Below, in pieces: positions 1-7,091 of a DNA stretch of 22,725 nucleotides. A program made the position numbers and the translations under genes. The stretch spans positions 12,900 through 35,624 of the forward strand of contig DBTM01000063.1 of assembly GCA_002307055.1 (NCBI GenBank), in the 5' to 3' direction. Every line of letters begins with the position of its first letter. The stretch's first letter is position 1. Below the pieces are notes generated by a model. That model worked only from the letters and a program-made list of their open reading frames with translations, ran no database searches and was not told the DNA's origin. The DNA is from Clostridiales bacterium UBA1316 (GTDB lineage: Bacteria > Bacillota > Clostridia > Oscillospirales > Oscillospiraceae).

Positions 1-836
1 TTGAATCGGCTCGAGCCGGTAATAGATTCGAGCTGCCTGCAGGTGCGGAAAAGCGCGGTGACGTTTGCACGATAATCAATTTTAAACGCCTCGCCGCGGA
101 CTTTAAGCACATTGAGGAACTGCTCGAGCGGCAGGTGACCGGAGGTACTGCTGAAAGAGACTTTGAATTGCTGCACGCCGCAGGCTATCGCGGTCAGGGC
201 GGCGGCGGCGGCAAGCCCCAAATTGTCCTTGAGATGAAGTGAAAGGATAACATTCTTAAGGGCCGGAACTCTCAGCGTAACAGCTTCCAGAAACGCTGAA
301 ATTTCATCCGGTGTCTTTTCGCCTGTGGAATCGCAGAGCGTGATGACTGTCGAACCGGCTGTTATTGCGGCATCAATAATGGAGCACAGAAAATCAAGAT
401 CGCTGCGCGTCGCGTCTTCAGCGGTGAACTCAACATTCGGGCAGAAGGATAGGCAGGCTTCAACCATTTCTTTGACCTGGCTGATGACGTTTTCTGCCTT
501 GAGATGATAGAGATATTCCATCTGAACCGTCGATGTCGGGACGATGAGATTGAGGCGCGCTTTTTTTGCCTTTGACAATGCGGCTGCGGCCCGCTCGATA
601 CTCGGGCGGTCAAGAGAAACGGGAACACAGATGACGCAGCTTTCAAGCATGGTTGAAAGCGTGCGAACGAGCACCGCGTCGGCTGTTGCCTCCGACACGT
701 AGCATGTTTCAACGGCGTCGATATTCAGTTTCTCAAGAAGCTTTGCCATCTCGATTTTCTGTTTAAAGCTCAGACCGGATGCAAAGAGTTGTTCGCTTTC
801 ACGCAGGGAGATATCTACAATTTTTACTTCTCTCAC
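1..836 (-). CDS. HMGL/2-isopropylmalate synthase-like protein, degenerate metal site (3' end outside window)
   Basis: The reading frame is open from a GTG at 836 to the window edge (278 codons, 3' end missing). The GTG has GGAGG 7 nt upstream (844-848); an ATG 4 nt further upstream is followed at once by a stop, so GTG is preferred. The fold is the DRE-TIM metallolyase family (2-isopropylmalate, homocitrate and citramalate synthases, HMG-CoA lyase): an N-terminal LRESEQ stands where LRDGEQ is usual, there is a good EDATRSD motif near residue 145, and a DSTGEKTP motif replaces the DTVGY-P motif. Several expected metal-site residues differ: Asp of LRDGEQ is Glu, the HxH pair reads HLK, and the GERAGN loop is shortened to a STSGH-like segment. 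It lies 81 nt after ilvE on the same strand, so it is probably cotranscribed. The family call is secure; the reaction is unknown, and it may be a non-canonical or catalytically dead paralogue. Confidence 0.8.
   Translation of the reverse strand, partial: MREVKIVDISLRESEQLFASGLSFKQKIEMAKLLEKLNIDAVETCYVSEATADAVLVRTLSTMLESCVICVPVSLDRPSIERAAAALSKAKKARLNLIVPTSTVQMEYLYHLKAENVISQVKEMVEACLSFCPNVEFTAEDATRSDLDFLCSIIDAAITAGSTVITLCDSTGEKTPDEISAFLEAVTLRVPALKNVILSLHLKDNLGLAAAAALTAIACGVQQFKVSFSSTSGHLPLEQFLNVLKVRGEAFKIDYRANVTALFRTCRQLESITGSSRF
198..212. repeat. (GGC)5 trinucleotide run encoding five alanines
   Basis: Five perfect GGC units, read as GCC on the minus strand, encode five consecutive Ala directly after the NLGL segment of the HMGL-like gene. 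The family usually has a conserved Asn-containing stretch here (GLA-x-x-N). It may be a slippage-prone tract. Confidence 0.75.
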
Positions 837-917
837 GCCATTACCTCCGCATTAAAATTTACTTAAACCGCTATCCGCGGGCTCTTATCATCTGATGCTG
901 AGCCGCCGACTGCGAAC

Positions 918-1946
918 TTATAATTCAATAGTTTGAATCCAGCCTTTGGGGGCTTCGATACGGCCCATTTGGATGCCGGTTAGTGTTTCATAAAGCTTCT
1001 TTGTGACCGGGCCCATACCCTGCGAGCTGTTAGCCATGATGATTTCCTTTCCGTGGTCGACGATCTTGCCGACAGGCGAGATGACGGCTGCCGTACCGCA
1101 AAGGCCGCACTCTACAAAATCTTTAACCTCACTGAAAGGTATTTCCCGTTCTTCAACCTCGAGGGCAAGATACTCTTTGGCGATGTGGAGCAGAGAAAGG
1201 CGCGTAATGGATGGCAGGATGCTGCTGGATTTTGGAGTTACAATTTTATTATCTTTCGTCACGAAAACAAAGTTCGCGCCGCCAGTTTCTTCGACCTTTG
1301 AGTGGGTCGCCGCATCCAGAAACATATTCTCGTCGTATCCGTTATGATGTGCTGTTACAATGGCGTGGAGGCTCATGGCATAATTCAGACCGGCTTTGAT
1401 ATCGCCTGTTCCATTGGGAGCCGCACGGTCAAAGTCGCTGACGCAGAGGGTCAGAGAACGGACGCCGCCTTTGAAATATGGGCCGACCGGGGTGGCTAAT
1501 ATCCGGAACTGATATTCTTTAGCCGGAGCCACGCCGATGACAGGTCCGCTTCCAAACATGAACGGACGGATATAAAGTGTCGCACCCGACCCGCAAGGCG
1601 GGACATAGGCGGCGTTTGCCTTGATCGTCTGAATGGTTGCATCCATGAATCTTTCTTTTGGAAACACCGGCATTTCCAGCCGTTTGGCACTGTTCTCCAT
1701 ACGCGAGGCGTTCATGTCGGGACGAAAAGCGACGATGCGTCCATCCTCCGTTGTATAGGCTTTAAGCCCTTCAAAACAAGACTGTGAATATTGAAGAACG
1801 CCGGCACATTCACTTATTGTAATAGTACCGTCACCGGTCAGCTGTCCTTCATCCCATGCACCATTGTTGTAATTTGACACATAACTCTTGTCTGTTTTCC
1901 GATAGCTGAAATCAAGATTTGCCCAATCTAAATTCTTCTTCTCCAA
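918..1946 (-). CDS. ilvE: branched-chain amino acid aminotransferase
   Basis: A PLP enzyme that reversibly transaminates Leu, Ile and Val with 2-oxoglutarate in the cytosol. The PLP lysine lies in TGDIKAGLNYA (about residue 184), with EETGGANFVFV and a C-terminal FVECGLCGTAAVISPV segment; this is the long-chain (about 340 aa) IlvE subgroup of class IV aminotransferases. I chose the TTG at 1946, which gives 342 aa, because AGGAAG stands 8 nt upstream and the family normally begins at about MEKKNLDW. A further upstream in-frame ATG (2003) would add 19 residues that do not look conserved. The gene sits 64 nt after the oxidoreductase gamma subunit and is read the same way, which supports a 2-oxoisovalerate or other branched-chain substrate for that enzyme. 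Confidence 0.95.
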   Translation of the reverse strand: MEKKNLDWANLDFSYRKTDKSYVSNYNNGAWDEGQLTGDGTITISECAGVLQYSQSCFEGLKAYTTEDGRIVAFRPDMNASRMENSAKRLEMPVFPKERFMDATIQTIKANAAYVPPCGSGATLYIRPFMFGSGPVIGVAPAKEYQFRILATPVGPYFKGGVRSLTLCVSDFDRAAPNGTGDIKAGLNYAMSLHAIVTAHHNGYDENMFLDAATHSKVEETGGANFVFVTKDNKIVTPKSSSILPSITRLSLLHIAKEYLALEVEEREIPFSEVKDFVECGLCGTAAVISPVGKIVDHGKEIIMANSSQGMGPVTKKLYETLTGIQMGRIEAPKGWIQTIEL

Positions 1947-2010
1947 ATCCTGCACTTCCTTTCGTGTATATAAGCTGATTCGTACACATAACCTCGGGTA
2001 CAATCCCTCA

Positions 2011-2538
2011 TTATTTGTAATAGGAATAGGCTTTCATATTAATGTCGATAAGCTTTGCTTTACTGCCTGTGAAGTTTTTATGCATGACCTTTTCAATCGA
2101 CGCATCGGATACGACGCCGATTGAGCGGACAAGCGCGCCGAGCATAACCATATTCGCGACCTTGATATTACCGAGTTCTATGGCAATCTCGTTGACCGGA
2201 ACATAATAGACATTAATATCGGCGCGGGATGCCTTCTGGTCAATGATCGAAGAGTTGATGAGCAGCGAACCGCCGGGCTTTACCATCTGCTCGAACTTAA
2301 TGAGGGACGGCAGGTTCATGGCAACAATCGCATCCGCTTCATAAATGAGCGGGCAGCTGACCGGCTTGTCCGAAACGACGACAGTGCAGTTGGCGGTGCC
2401 GCCGCGCATCTCCGGCCCGTAGGACGGATAAAACGTCGCCGATTGATCTTCGAGCATCGCCGCGTAGGTAATCATCTGACCCATCAGCAGCACACCCTGT
2501 CCGCCGGAACCGGCGAGTAAAAGTTTATTTGTACTCAT
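2011..2538 (-). CDS. 2-oxoacid:ferredoxin oxidoreductase, gamma subunit (Vor-type)
   Basis: The gamma subunit (POR/KOR gamma domain) of a four-subunit 2-oxoacid:ferredoxin oxidoreductase. It starts with the typical LLLAGSGGQGVLLMGQ nucleotide-fold-like motif and has SYGPEMRGGTANCTVVVSD and a VANMVMLGAL segment; 175 aa is normal. The ATG at 2538 is preceded by GGAGGAGAT, and it overlaps the stop of the beta gene as ATGA, implying translational coupling. An in-frame codon upstream would extend into the beta gene and is not needed. Substrate (2-oxoisovalerate rather than 2-oxoglutarate or pyruvate) is inferred from the adjacent ilvE. Confidence 0.93.
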   Translation of the reverse strand: MSTNKLLLAGSGGQGVLLMGQMITYAAMLEDQSATFYPSYGPEMRGGTANCTVVVSDKPVSCPLIYEADAIVAMNLPSLIKFEQMVKPGGSLLINSSIIDQKASRADINVYYVPVNEIAIELGNIKVANMVMLGALVRSIGVVSDASIEKVMHKNFTGSKAKLIDINMKAYSYYK

Positions 2539-3281
2539 TGAATCTCCTCCGGTTTCTTGTATATACCCAAAGGATAATACGGCATCATATTCGTGGCGAC
2601 CCATTTCATGGCGTCGGCCGGCGTCAGGCCCCAGTTTGTCGGGCAGGTGGAGAGCAGCTCCACAAAGGCGAAGCCCAGCTTCTTTTCCTGCACCTCAAAG
2701 GCGCGGCGAATGGCCTTTTTTGCTTGACGGATATGTGCCGGTGTGTCAAGCGCGACGCGCTCGACGTAGACGGCACCCTCCAGCGTCGCTAAAAGCTCAC
2801 TCATTTTAATCGGGCTTCCTGCCTGCTCTTTCGTGCGGCCTTCCTGTGATGTGGTTGAGCGCTGACCCAGCAGTGTCGTCGGAGCCATCTGACCGCCCGT
2901 CATGCCGTAAATACAGTTGTTGATAAAAAATGTGCAGAACTTTTCGCCTCTGGCAGCGGCGTGGACGATTTCACCCATACCGATGGAGGCGAGGTCACCG
3001 TCGCCCTGGTAGGTGAAGACAACTTTATCCGGGTGGACACGTTTAATTCCGGAGGCGACAGCCGGAGCGCGGCCGTGCGCGGACTCGCACATGTCAATAT
3101 TCATGAATTTGTGTATTTGTACGCTGCAGCCGATGGATGCCGCGCCGATGGTCTCGCCGAGCTTTCCCATTTCATCGAGGGTCTCCATAATCAGGCGGTT
3201 AGCGATGCCATGCGTACAGCCGGGACAGAAGTTCGACGTCACATCCGTTATACCCTTTGTATTTATAAATACTGATTTCAT
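2535..3281 (-). CDS. 2-oxoacid:ferredoxin oxidoreductase, beta subunit (TPP-binding, Vor-type)
   Basis: The thiamine-pyrophosphate-binding catalytic subunit, 248 aa. Visible motifs are FCPGCTHG (residues about 18-25), the GDGD...NN TPP/Mg2+ motif (GDGDLASIG then INNCIYGMTGGQ) and the C-terminal LLSTCPTNWGLTP segment typical of Kor/Vor beta chains. Usual relatives have Gly or Ala after the double Asn of NN-x-YGMTGGQ; here it is Cys-Ile. The ATG at 3281 has AAGGAG about 9 nt upstream, immediately after the alpha stop; an upstream extension inside the alpha gene is unlikely. With the alpha, gamma and delta chains it decarboxylates a 2-oxoacid to the acyl-CoA and passes electrons to ferredoxin. 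Confidence 0.94.
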   Translation of the reverse strand: MKSVFINTKGITDVTSNFCPGCTHGIANRLIMETLDEMGKLGETIGAASIGCSVQIHKFMNIDMCESAHGRAPAVASGIKRVHPDKVVFTYQGDGDLASIGMGEIVHAAARGEKFCTFFINNCIYGMTGGQMAPTTLLGQRSTTSQEGRTKEQAGSPIKMSELLATLEGAVYVERVALDTPAHIRQAKKAIRRAFEVQEKKLGFAFVELLSTCPTNWGLTPADAMKWVATNMMPYYPLGIYKKPEEIQ

Positions 3282-3291
3282 ATTAATCTCC

Positions 3292-4380
3292 TTAAGCGCC
3301 CAGCGCATCAAGATAAATCTTTTTGGCTTTGTCCGCAATCTCAATCGACGTCGGTATCATACCGCCTGTTCTGTGAATGAGCTCGACAGGATACCGTCCG
3401 CATACGCCCATTCTCACGTCGTCGAGCATTTGCCCCATATTAAGCTCCGCGGAAATGACGACCTTCGTTTTGTCACCGAGCTCATCAAAAGCGGCATATG
3501 GGAACGGCCACAGAGAAATCGGGCGGATAAGTCCGGCTTTGATGCCCTGGGTCTGTAAAATCTCGATGGCTTCCTTTGCGATGCGGGCGACGGTGCCGAA
3601 CGCGACGAAAACGATATCGGCATCCTTAACGCCGAGGCTCTCATAGCGGCATAATTCTTTCTTCGCCAGTGCATACTTTTTAAAAAGCTTTTCCACGTGG
3701 TCTTCGAGCTCGTCAGGCTGCATACGCAGAGATTTGACAACATGGCGTTTACCGGCGTCGCTGCCGTAGCCGACGATTGCCCAGGGCTTTGCTGCGGTAA
3801 TGTCCTCTTCTTTTGTAAACGGACGCGGTTCGGGCAGTAAAACCGGTTCCATCATCTGGCCCATGATCCCGTCGGCGAAGATGAAGATCGGGTTCTGCCA
3901 ATAGTTAGAAAGCGGTACCGCTTCATAGATGAGGTCAACGGCTTCCTGAATGCTCGACGGGGCAAATACGGGGATTTTATAGTCGCCGTTTCCGCCGCCG
4001 CGTGTTGCCTGATAGTAGTCGGCTTGGCCGGGCTGGATGCCGCCGATGCCGGGGCCGCCGCGCGAAACGTTGAGAATCACAATAGGCGCCTCGGCTGAGC
4101 ACATAAAGCTGAGGCCTTCCTGCATAAGGGCAATACCGGGGGAGGAAGAGGATATAAATACATTTCCGCCGGATGCAGCGGCACCGTAGGCCATGTTAAC
4201 AGCGCCCAGCTCGCTTTCGGCTTGCAGGAACGCACCGCCGCGTTTGGGAAGCTCGCGGGACATATATTCCGGAATTTCGCTCTGCGGGGTGATCGGATAC
4301 CCGAAGTAAAAGCGGGCCCCGCCGCGGATGGCAGCTTCGGCAAATGCCTCGTTGCCTTTCATGAGTACTTTTTCCGTCAT
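3292..4380 (-). CDS. vorB: 2-oxoacid:ferredoxin oxidoreductase, alpha subunit (VorB-like)
   Basis: The pyrimidine-binding alpha chain, 362 aa, matching the family commonly annotated 3-methyl-2-oxobutanoate dehydrogenase subunit VorB. Motifs include GNEAFAEAAIRGG, FGYPITPQSEIPE, an intact AESELGAVNMAYGAAASGG stretch, and RGGPGIGGIQPGQADY; the C-terminal transketolase-like domain contains LIRPISLWPFP. The ATG overlaps the delta subunit stop as ATGA (4377-4380). Gene order delta-alpha-beta-gamma is the usual Kor/Vor order. Kor (2-oxoglutarate) enzymes are close relatives, so substrate is inferred from ilvE and the nearby liv locus rather than read from residues. Confidence 0.93.
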   Translation of the reverse strand: MTEKVLMKGNEAFAEAAIRGGARFYFGYPITPQSEIPEYMSRELPKRGGAFLQAESELGAVNMAYGAAASGGNVFISSSSPGIALMQEGLSFMCSAEAPIVILNVSRGGPGIGGIQPGQADYYQATRGGGNGDYKIPVFAPSSIQEAVDLIYEAVPLSNYWQNPIFIFADGIMGQMMEPVLLPEPRPFTKEEDITAAKPWAIVGYGSDAGKRHVVKSLRMQPDELEDHVEKLFKKYALAKKELCRYESLGVKDADIVFVAFGTVARIAKEAIEILQTQGIKAGLIRPISLWPFPYAAFDELGDKTKVVISAELNMGQMLDDVRMGVCGRYPVELIHRTGGMIPTSIEIADKAKKIYLDALGA

Positions 4381-4601
4381 TGGGACTCCTCCTCCTTATA
4401 AATCGAAATCGCACCGTCCGGACAGACAAGTGCGCAAGACTGGCACCCGATACAGTCTTCCTGGCGGGAAATCGAAGCAGGGCTGTACCCTTTATTATTG
4501 ATCACTGAGCTCATGACGATTATCTCTTTGGGACAGAACGCACGGCACAGCTCACAGCCTTTGCACTTTTCGTTGTCGAACGAAACGAGAAATTTTGCCA
4601 T
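4377..4601 (-). CDS. 2-oxoacid:ferredoxin oxidoreductase, delta subunit (2x[4Fe-4S] ferredoxin-like)
   Basis: A 74-aa ferredoxin-type subunit with two complete CxxCxxCxxxCP motifs at residues 13-24 and 50-61, so it should bind two [4Fe-4S] clusters and carry electrons from the TPP site to free ferredoxin. AAGGAG stands 7 nt before the ATG. It is the first subunit gene of the oxidoreductase and its stop overlaps the alpha start. The 70 nt before it, after the P-loop gene, contain no clear terminator, so cotranscription with that gene is likely. Confidence 0.94.
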   Translation of the reverse strand: MAKFLVSFDNEKCKGCELCRAFCPKEIIVMSSVINNKGYSPASISRQEDCIGCQSCALVCPDGAISIYKEEESQ

Positions 4602-4671
4602 ATCTTTGCTCCTTTCGGTATGTGTTTACTTTTTAATAGATTATTGCGCAGATAATTTAAGCTTGCTTAAG

Positions 4672-5382
4672 TTATTTATCCAACCAGGTCGGCCGCATAT
4701 ACAGGCCGATCGGCATCGGATAGTCGGAAATGCCACTGAGGGTTTCTTTTTGTACGAGCTGCTCGGGATAGCAATCACACCACAGCGCTGTGCCTGTTTG
4801 CCGGCATACATCTATACACAGCTGATGGCCCTTGACAATCGTCTCGGCAGTCGTTTCCAGAAGGAGATGCGTATTATTGACGATTCCCTCGACGCGGAGG
4901 CCGGTGACAGCTTCGATGGCGTTGATGTGGTCTATGGCGCTCGAAGCATCGCGTGTTTCAAAACGATTGAAGTTCAATACGGCAAGTACCGCGGTCTCGT
5001 CCGGCGTGAAGTATTTTTTAAACTGGATAAGGACCTTTGCCCCGCTGTCGTTTCCGCCGGCGTCGATGATGACGCGGCAGCCCTGATCTTCAAGCGGTGC
5101 GCGGATATCGGCAGCAAGTTCCGGCAATTCCGCTGTAATTTCTGTTTTATAAACGCCGCCGTATACCTTAACGCCGACATCCTCAAGCATGCGCATCCTT
5201 TCACGCGACCTGAAATACGGATTAACAATATCCATATCCACAAGCGCGAGGCGCGGGAACGGACCCTTCGCCTCGTGTGCCATGAGCATGGCCAGGCTGA
5301 CGGAAAATTCTGTTTTTCCGCTTCCGTAATGGCCGGTTACGATAATCATCCGTTTTTTGGACGGATAAATGTAATTGTTCAT
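4672..5382 (-). CDS. P-loop NTPase (SIMIBI/CobQ-MinD-like), unknown role, first gene of the vor operon
   Basis: A 236-aa predicted soluble ATP- or GTP-binding protein. Walker A is GHYGSGKT at residues 17-24, an acidic VDMDIVNPYF segment at about 48-57 resembles the switch region of the SIMIBI class, and IIDAGGND at 105-112 resembles Walker B. The rest (DHINAIEAVTG, IVNNTHL) resembles uncharacterised CobQ/MinD-type NTPases. The start is uncertain: ATGs at 5406, 5382 and 5349 are in frame and none has a good ribosome site; 5382 is a compromise downstream of the promoter at 5466-5495. A longer frame to 5556 would run through that promoter and is not favoured. Position suggests a role in maturing or regulating the oxidoreductase (for example cluster or cofactor handling), but that is inference only. 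Confidence 0.8.
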   Translation of the reverse strand: MNNYIYPSKKRMIIVTGHYGSGKTEFSVSLAMLMAHEAKGPFPRLALVDMDIVNPYFRSRERMRMLEDVGVKVYGGVYKTEITAELPELAADIRAPLEDQGCRVIIDAGGNDSGAKVLIQFKKYFTPDETAVLAVLNFNRFETRDASSAIDHINAIEAVTGLRVEGIVNNTHLLLETTAETIVKGHQLCIDVCRQTGTALWCDCYPEQLVQKETLSGISDYPMPIGLYMRPTWLDK

Positions 5383-5465
5383 TCTTAAGTGTATCACCCG
5401 CTTCATGAAACGCCGGAGCAGCAAAGCAGACACAGCAAAGCCGACAGCAAAATATATTGATAAAC

Positions 5466-5495
5466 AGTATACGCCGAATAAACCGCATTTGGCAA
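5466..5495 (-). promoter_or_regulatory. sigma-A-type promoter of the P-loop/vor/ilvE operon
   Basis: On the minus strand TTGCCA (5490-5495), an 18-nt spacer and TATACT (5466-5471) form a good housekeeping promoter. The start point would be near 5460, leaving about 78 nt before the ATG at 5382. A terminator lies immediately upstream. Confidence 0.65.
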
Positions 5496-5533
5496 GCCGG
5501 ACAAGCAATAATTCAGCATATTGCTGTGGTAAA

Positions 5534-5567
5534 TAAAAAAAAGGGGCGAATCGCAAAGCGATTCGCC
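5534..5567 (-). terminator. Rho-independent terminator
   Basis: A perfect 10-bp stem, GGCGAATCGC and GCGATTCGCC with a 3-nt loop (5545-5567), is followed on the minus strand by CC and eight T (5535-5542). It ends transcription arriving from prfB or from the candidate sRNA promoter and insulates the vor operon promoter. Confidence 0.9.
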
Positions 5568-5666
5568 AAAGAAAGGGTTGTGGGATAAAGATATGAGCTT
5601 ACGTCCTGCACTGCGTCAGACGAAGATGCAGGACCTGCGGCATCCTCATGCCATTGGATAAGCTGT
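5534..5666 (-). ncRNA. candidate small RNA (about 130 nt) with own promoter and terminator
   Basis: A strong promoter (5673-5701) and a strong intrinsic terminator (5534-5567) bracket about 130 nt with no convincing gene. Inside, GTCCTGCA and TGCAGGAC form an 8-bp stem around a 16-nt loop that can itself pair CGT/ACG. A 53-codon frame (MMVQLIQW...) overlaps, but its ATG lies in the promoter -10 region, so it would not be transcribed. No known RNA family was recognised; it could also be a short untranslated remnant. Confidence 0.4.
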
Positions 5667-5672
5667 ACCATC

Positions 5673-5701
5673 ATAATACGCCTGTTAACAGAATATGTAA
5701 A
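5673..5701 (-). promoter_or_regulatory. sigma-A-type promoter of the candidate sRNA
   Basis: On the minus strand TTTACA (5696-5701), a 17-nt spacer and TATTAT (5673-5678) match the housekeeping consensus closely; start expected near 5666. The only downstream element before the next promoter is the terminator at 5534-5567. Confidence 0.6.
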
Positions 5702-5786
5702 TAGGATTTTTTGCCGGATTTTGACTAGTTTTGTCGGAGGAGGATGTTTCTTTCTAAAGATAACATCAGAATGCTGCTATTCTTTC

Positions 5787-5808
5787 AGGCGGTTCTCCTG
5801 AACCGCCT
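5787..5808 (-). repeat. perfect hairpin 11 nt after prfB
   Basis: AGGCGGTTC and GAACCGCCT form a 9-bp perfect stem with a 4-nt loop just after the prfB stop. There is no T tract on either side, so it is a 3' stabilising hairpin or a weak terminator rather than a classical one. Confidence 0.6.
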
Positions 5809-5819
5809 GCCGACAGATA

Positions 5820-6935
5820 TTAGTCGTTCTCTTTCCCGGCCTGCATGCTCAGATAGGCGTTGATGAAGCCGTCTATATCGCCGTCCATGACGGCGCTTAT
5901 ATTGCCGTTTTCGAAATTTGTGCGGTGGTCCTTGGCGAGGGTGTAGGGCATGAAAACGTAGGAGCGGATCTGACTGCCCCACTCGATTTTCATCTGCTCG
6001 CCTTTGATGTCGCTAATTTTTTCGAGGTGCTGGCGCTCTTTGATTTCAATGAGCTTCGAGCGGAGCATGCGCATACAGACTTCTCTGTTCTGGTGCTGGC
6101 TGCGCTCGAGCTGGCTGGCGACAATAATACCCGACGGGATATGGGTGATACGTATGGCGCTTTCTGTTTTGTTAACATGCTGACCGCCCGCGCCGGAGGA
6201 GCGGTAGGTGTCCACCTTGAGGTCCTCGGACTTGATTTCAATTTCAACATCATCTGAAATGAGCGGCGTGACCTCGACAGCCGCGAAGGAGGTGTGGCGC
6301 CTGCCGGAAGCGTCAAACGGCGAAATCCGGACGAGCCGGTGAATACCGCCCTCACTCTTCAAGAGGCCGTAAGCGTTTTCACCCTCAATCTCAATGGATG
6401 CCGATTTAATACCGGCTTCCTCGCCGTCCAGATAGTTTAAAATTTTGTATTGCATGCCATGGCGCTCGGCCCAGCGCGTGTACATCCGGTAGAGCATCTC
6501 CGCCCAGTCCTGCGCCTCGGTGCCGCCGGCTCCGGCGTGAAAAGATAAAATGGCGTTACAATCGTCGTACGGACCGGATAAAAGCGTCGATAAGCGCGCT
6601 TCTTCCAGATCTTTTTCAAACGCCTCATACTCGGCTTCGAGCTCCGGTAAAAGGCTCTCGTCATTTTCTTCAAGAGCCATCTGGCACAGCGCGATTAAGT
6701 CATCCCATCGCGAAGCCAGCTTTTTGAAGCCTGATACTTTGTTTTTGAGCTGTTTGACTTTTTGCAGAACGCGCTGGGAATTGTCCAGATTGATCCAGAA
6801 ACCGTCCTGGGCGCTTTCTTTTTCAAGCTTATCGATTTCCATTTCGGCATCCTCAAGTTTGAGGGCTTCACCAAGCCCCTGAAGCGCAGGCTTCAGGGCA
6901 ATTATTTTCACTTTAAAATCATCAAATTCAATCAT
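5820..6935 (-). CDS. prfB: peptide chain release factor 2
   Basis: A class I release factor that reads UGA and UAA stops and hydrolyses peptidyl-tRNA on the ribosome, 371 aa. It carries the RF2 stop-reading tripeptide in RISPFDASGRRHTSF (near residue 207) and the catalytic GGQ in SSGAGGQHVNKTESA (near residue 250), with the C-terminal SYVFMPYTLAKDHRT segment. Many bacterial prfB genes have a programmed +1 frameshift (CTT TGA C) near codon 25 preceded by a ribosome-site-like element; here the frame runs from the ATG straight through that region (GEALKLEDAE) with no internal stop, so RF2 autoregulation appears absent. The ribosome site is poor (a GAAAGCGG-like stretch), but the first residues match the family start. 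It follows the small ORF at 6980-7084. Confidence 0.96.
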   Translation of the reverse strand: MIEFDDFKVKIIALKPALQGLGEALKLEDAEMEIDKLEKESAQDGFWINLDNSQRVLQKVKQLKNKVSGFKKLASRWDDLIALCQMALEENDESLLPELEAEYEAFEKDLEEARLSTLLSGPYDDCNAILSFHAGAGGTEAQDWAEMLYRMYTRWAERHGMQYKILNYLDGEEAGIKSASIEIEGENAYGLLKSEGGIHRLVRISPFDASGRRHTSFAAVEVTPLISDDVEIEIKSEDLKVDTYRSSGAGGQHVNKTESAIRITHIPSGIIVASQLERSQHQNREVCMRMLRSKLIEIKERQHLEKISDIKGEQMKIEWGSQIRSYVFMPYTLAKDHRTNFENGNISAVMDGDIDGFINAYLSMQAGKEND

Positions 6936-6979
6936 ATGAATGCCGCTTTCATTCGTAATAAGGGTATATCTATAGTTTT

Positions 6980-7084
6980 TCAGCCTGAAAGTCTCTCGCT
7001 TGGGACTGTACCGATATTGCCGTAAATGAGGTCGTCAATATCCTCGGGCAGGTCGCTGAGGCATGTGCTGATGATAAAAAACAT
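6980..7084 (-). CDS. candidate 34-aa small protein
   Basis: ATG at 7084 with AGGAG 7 nt upstream; the frame ends in TGA at 6980. The peptide begins MFFIISTCLSDLPEDIDDL and has an acidic middle. No family was recognised. It occupies most of the gap between the metallophosphoesterase and prfB, ends 44 nt before prfB, and its ribosome site is held in the inverted repeat at 7092-7129. It could be a true small protein, a leader peptide for prfB, or chance. Confidence 0.4.
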   Translation of the reverse strand: MFFIISTCLSDLPEDIDDLIYGNIGTVPSERLSG

Positions 7085-7091
7085 AATCTCA

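Noticed and set aside
1947..2003. Upstream extension of ilvE to an ATG at 2003
   Set aside because: The added residues do not look conserved, and the TTG at 1946 has a good ribosome site and the right family length.
4672..5556. Long N-terminal extension of the P-loop protein
   Set aside because: It would read through a terminator-linked region and the promoter at 5466-5495; hydrophobic composition looks accidental.
5520..5683. 53-codon ORF (MMVQLIQW) over the candidate sRNA
   Set aside because: Its ATG lies in the promoter -10 area, so it would not be on the transcript; no ribosome site.
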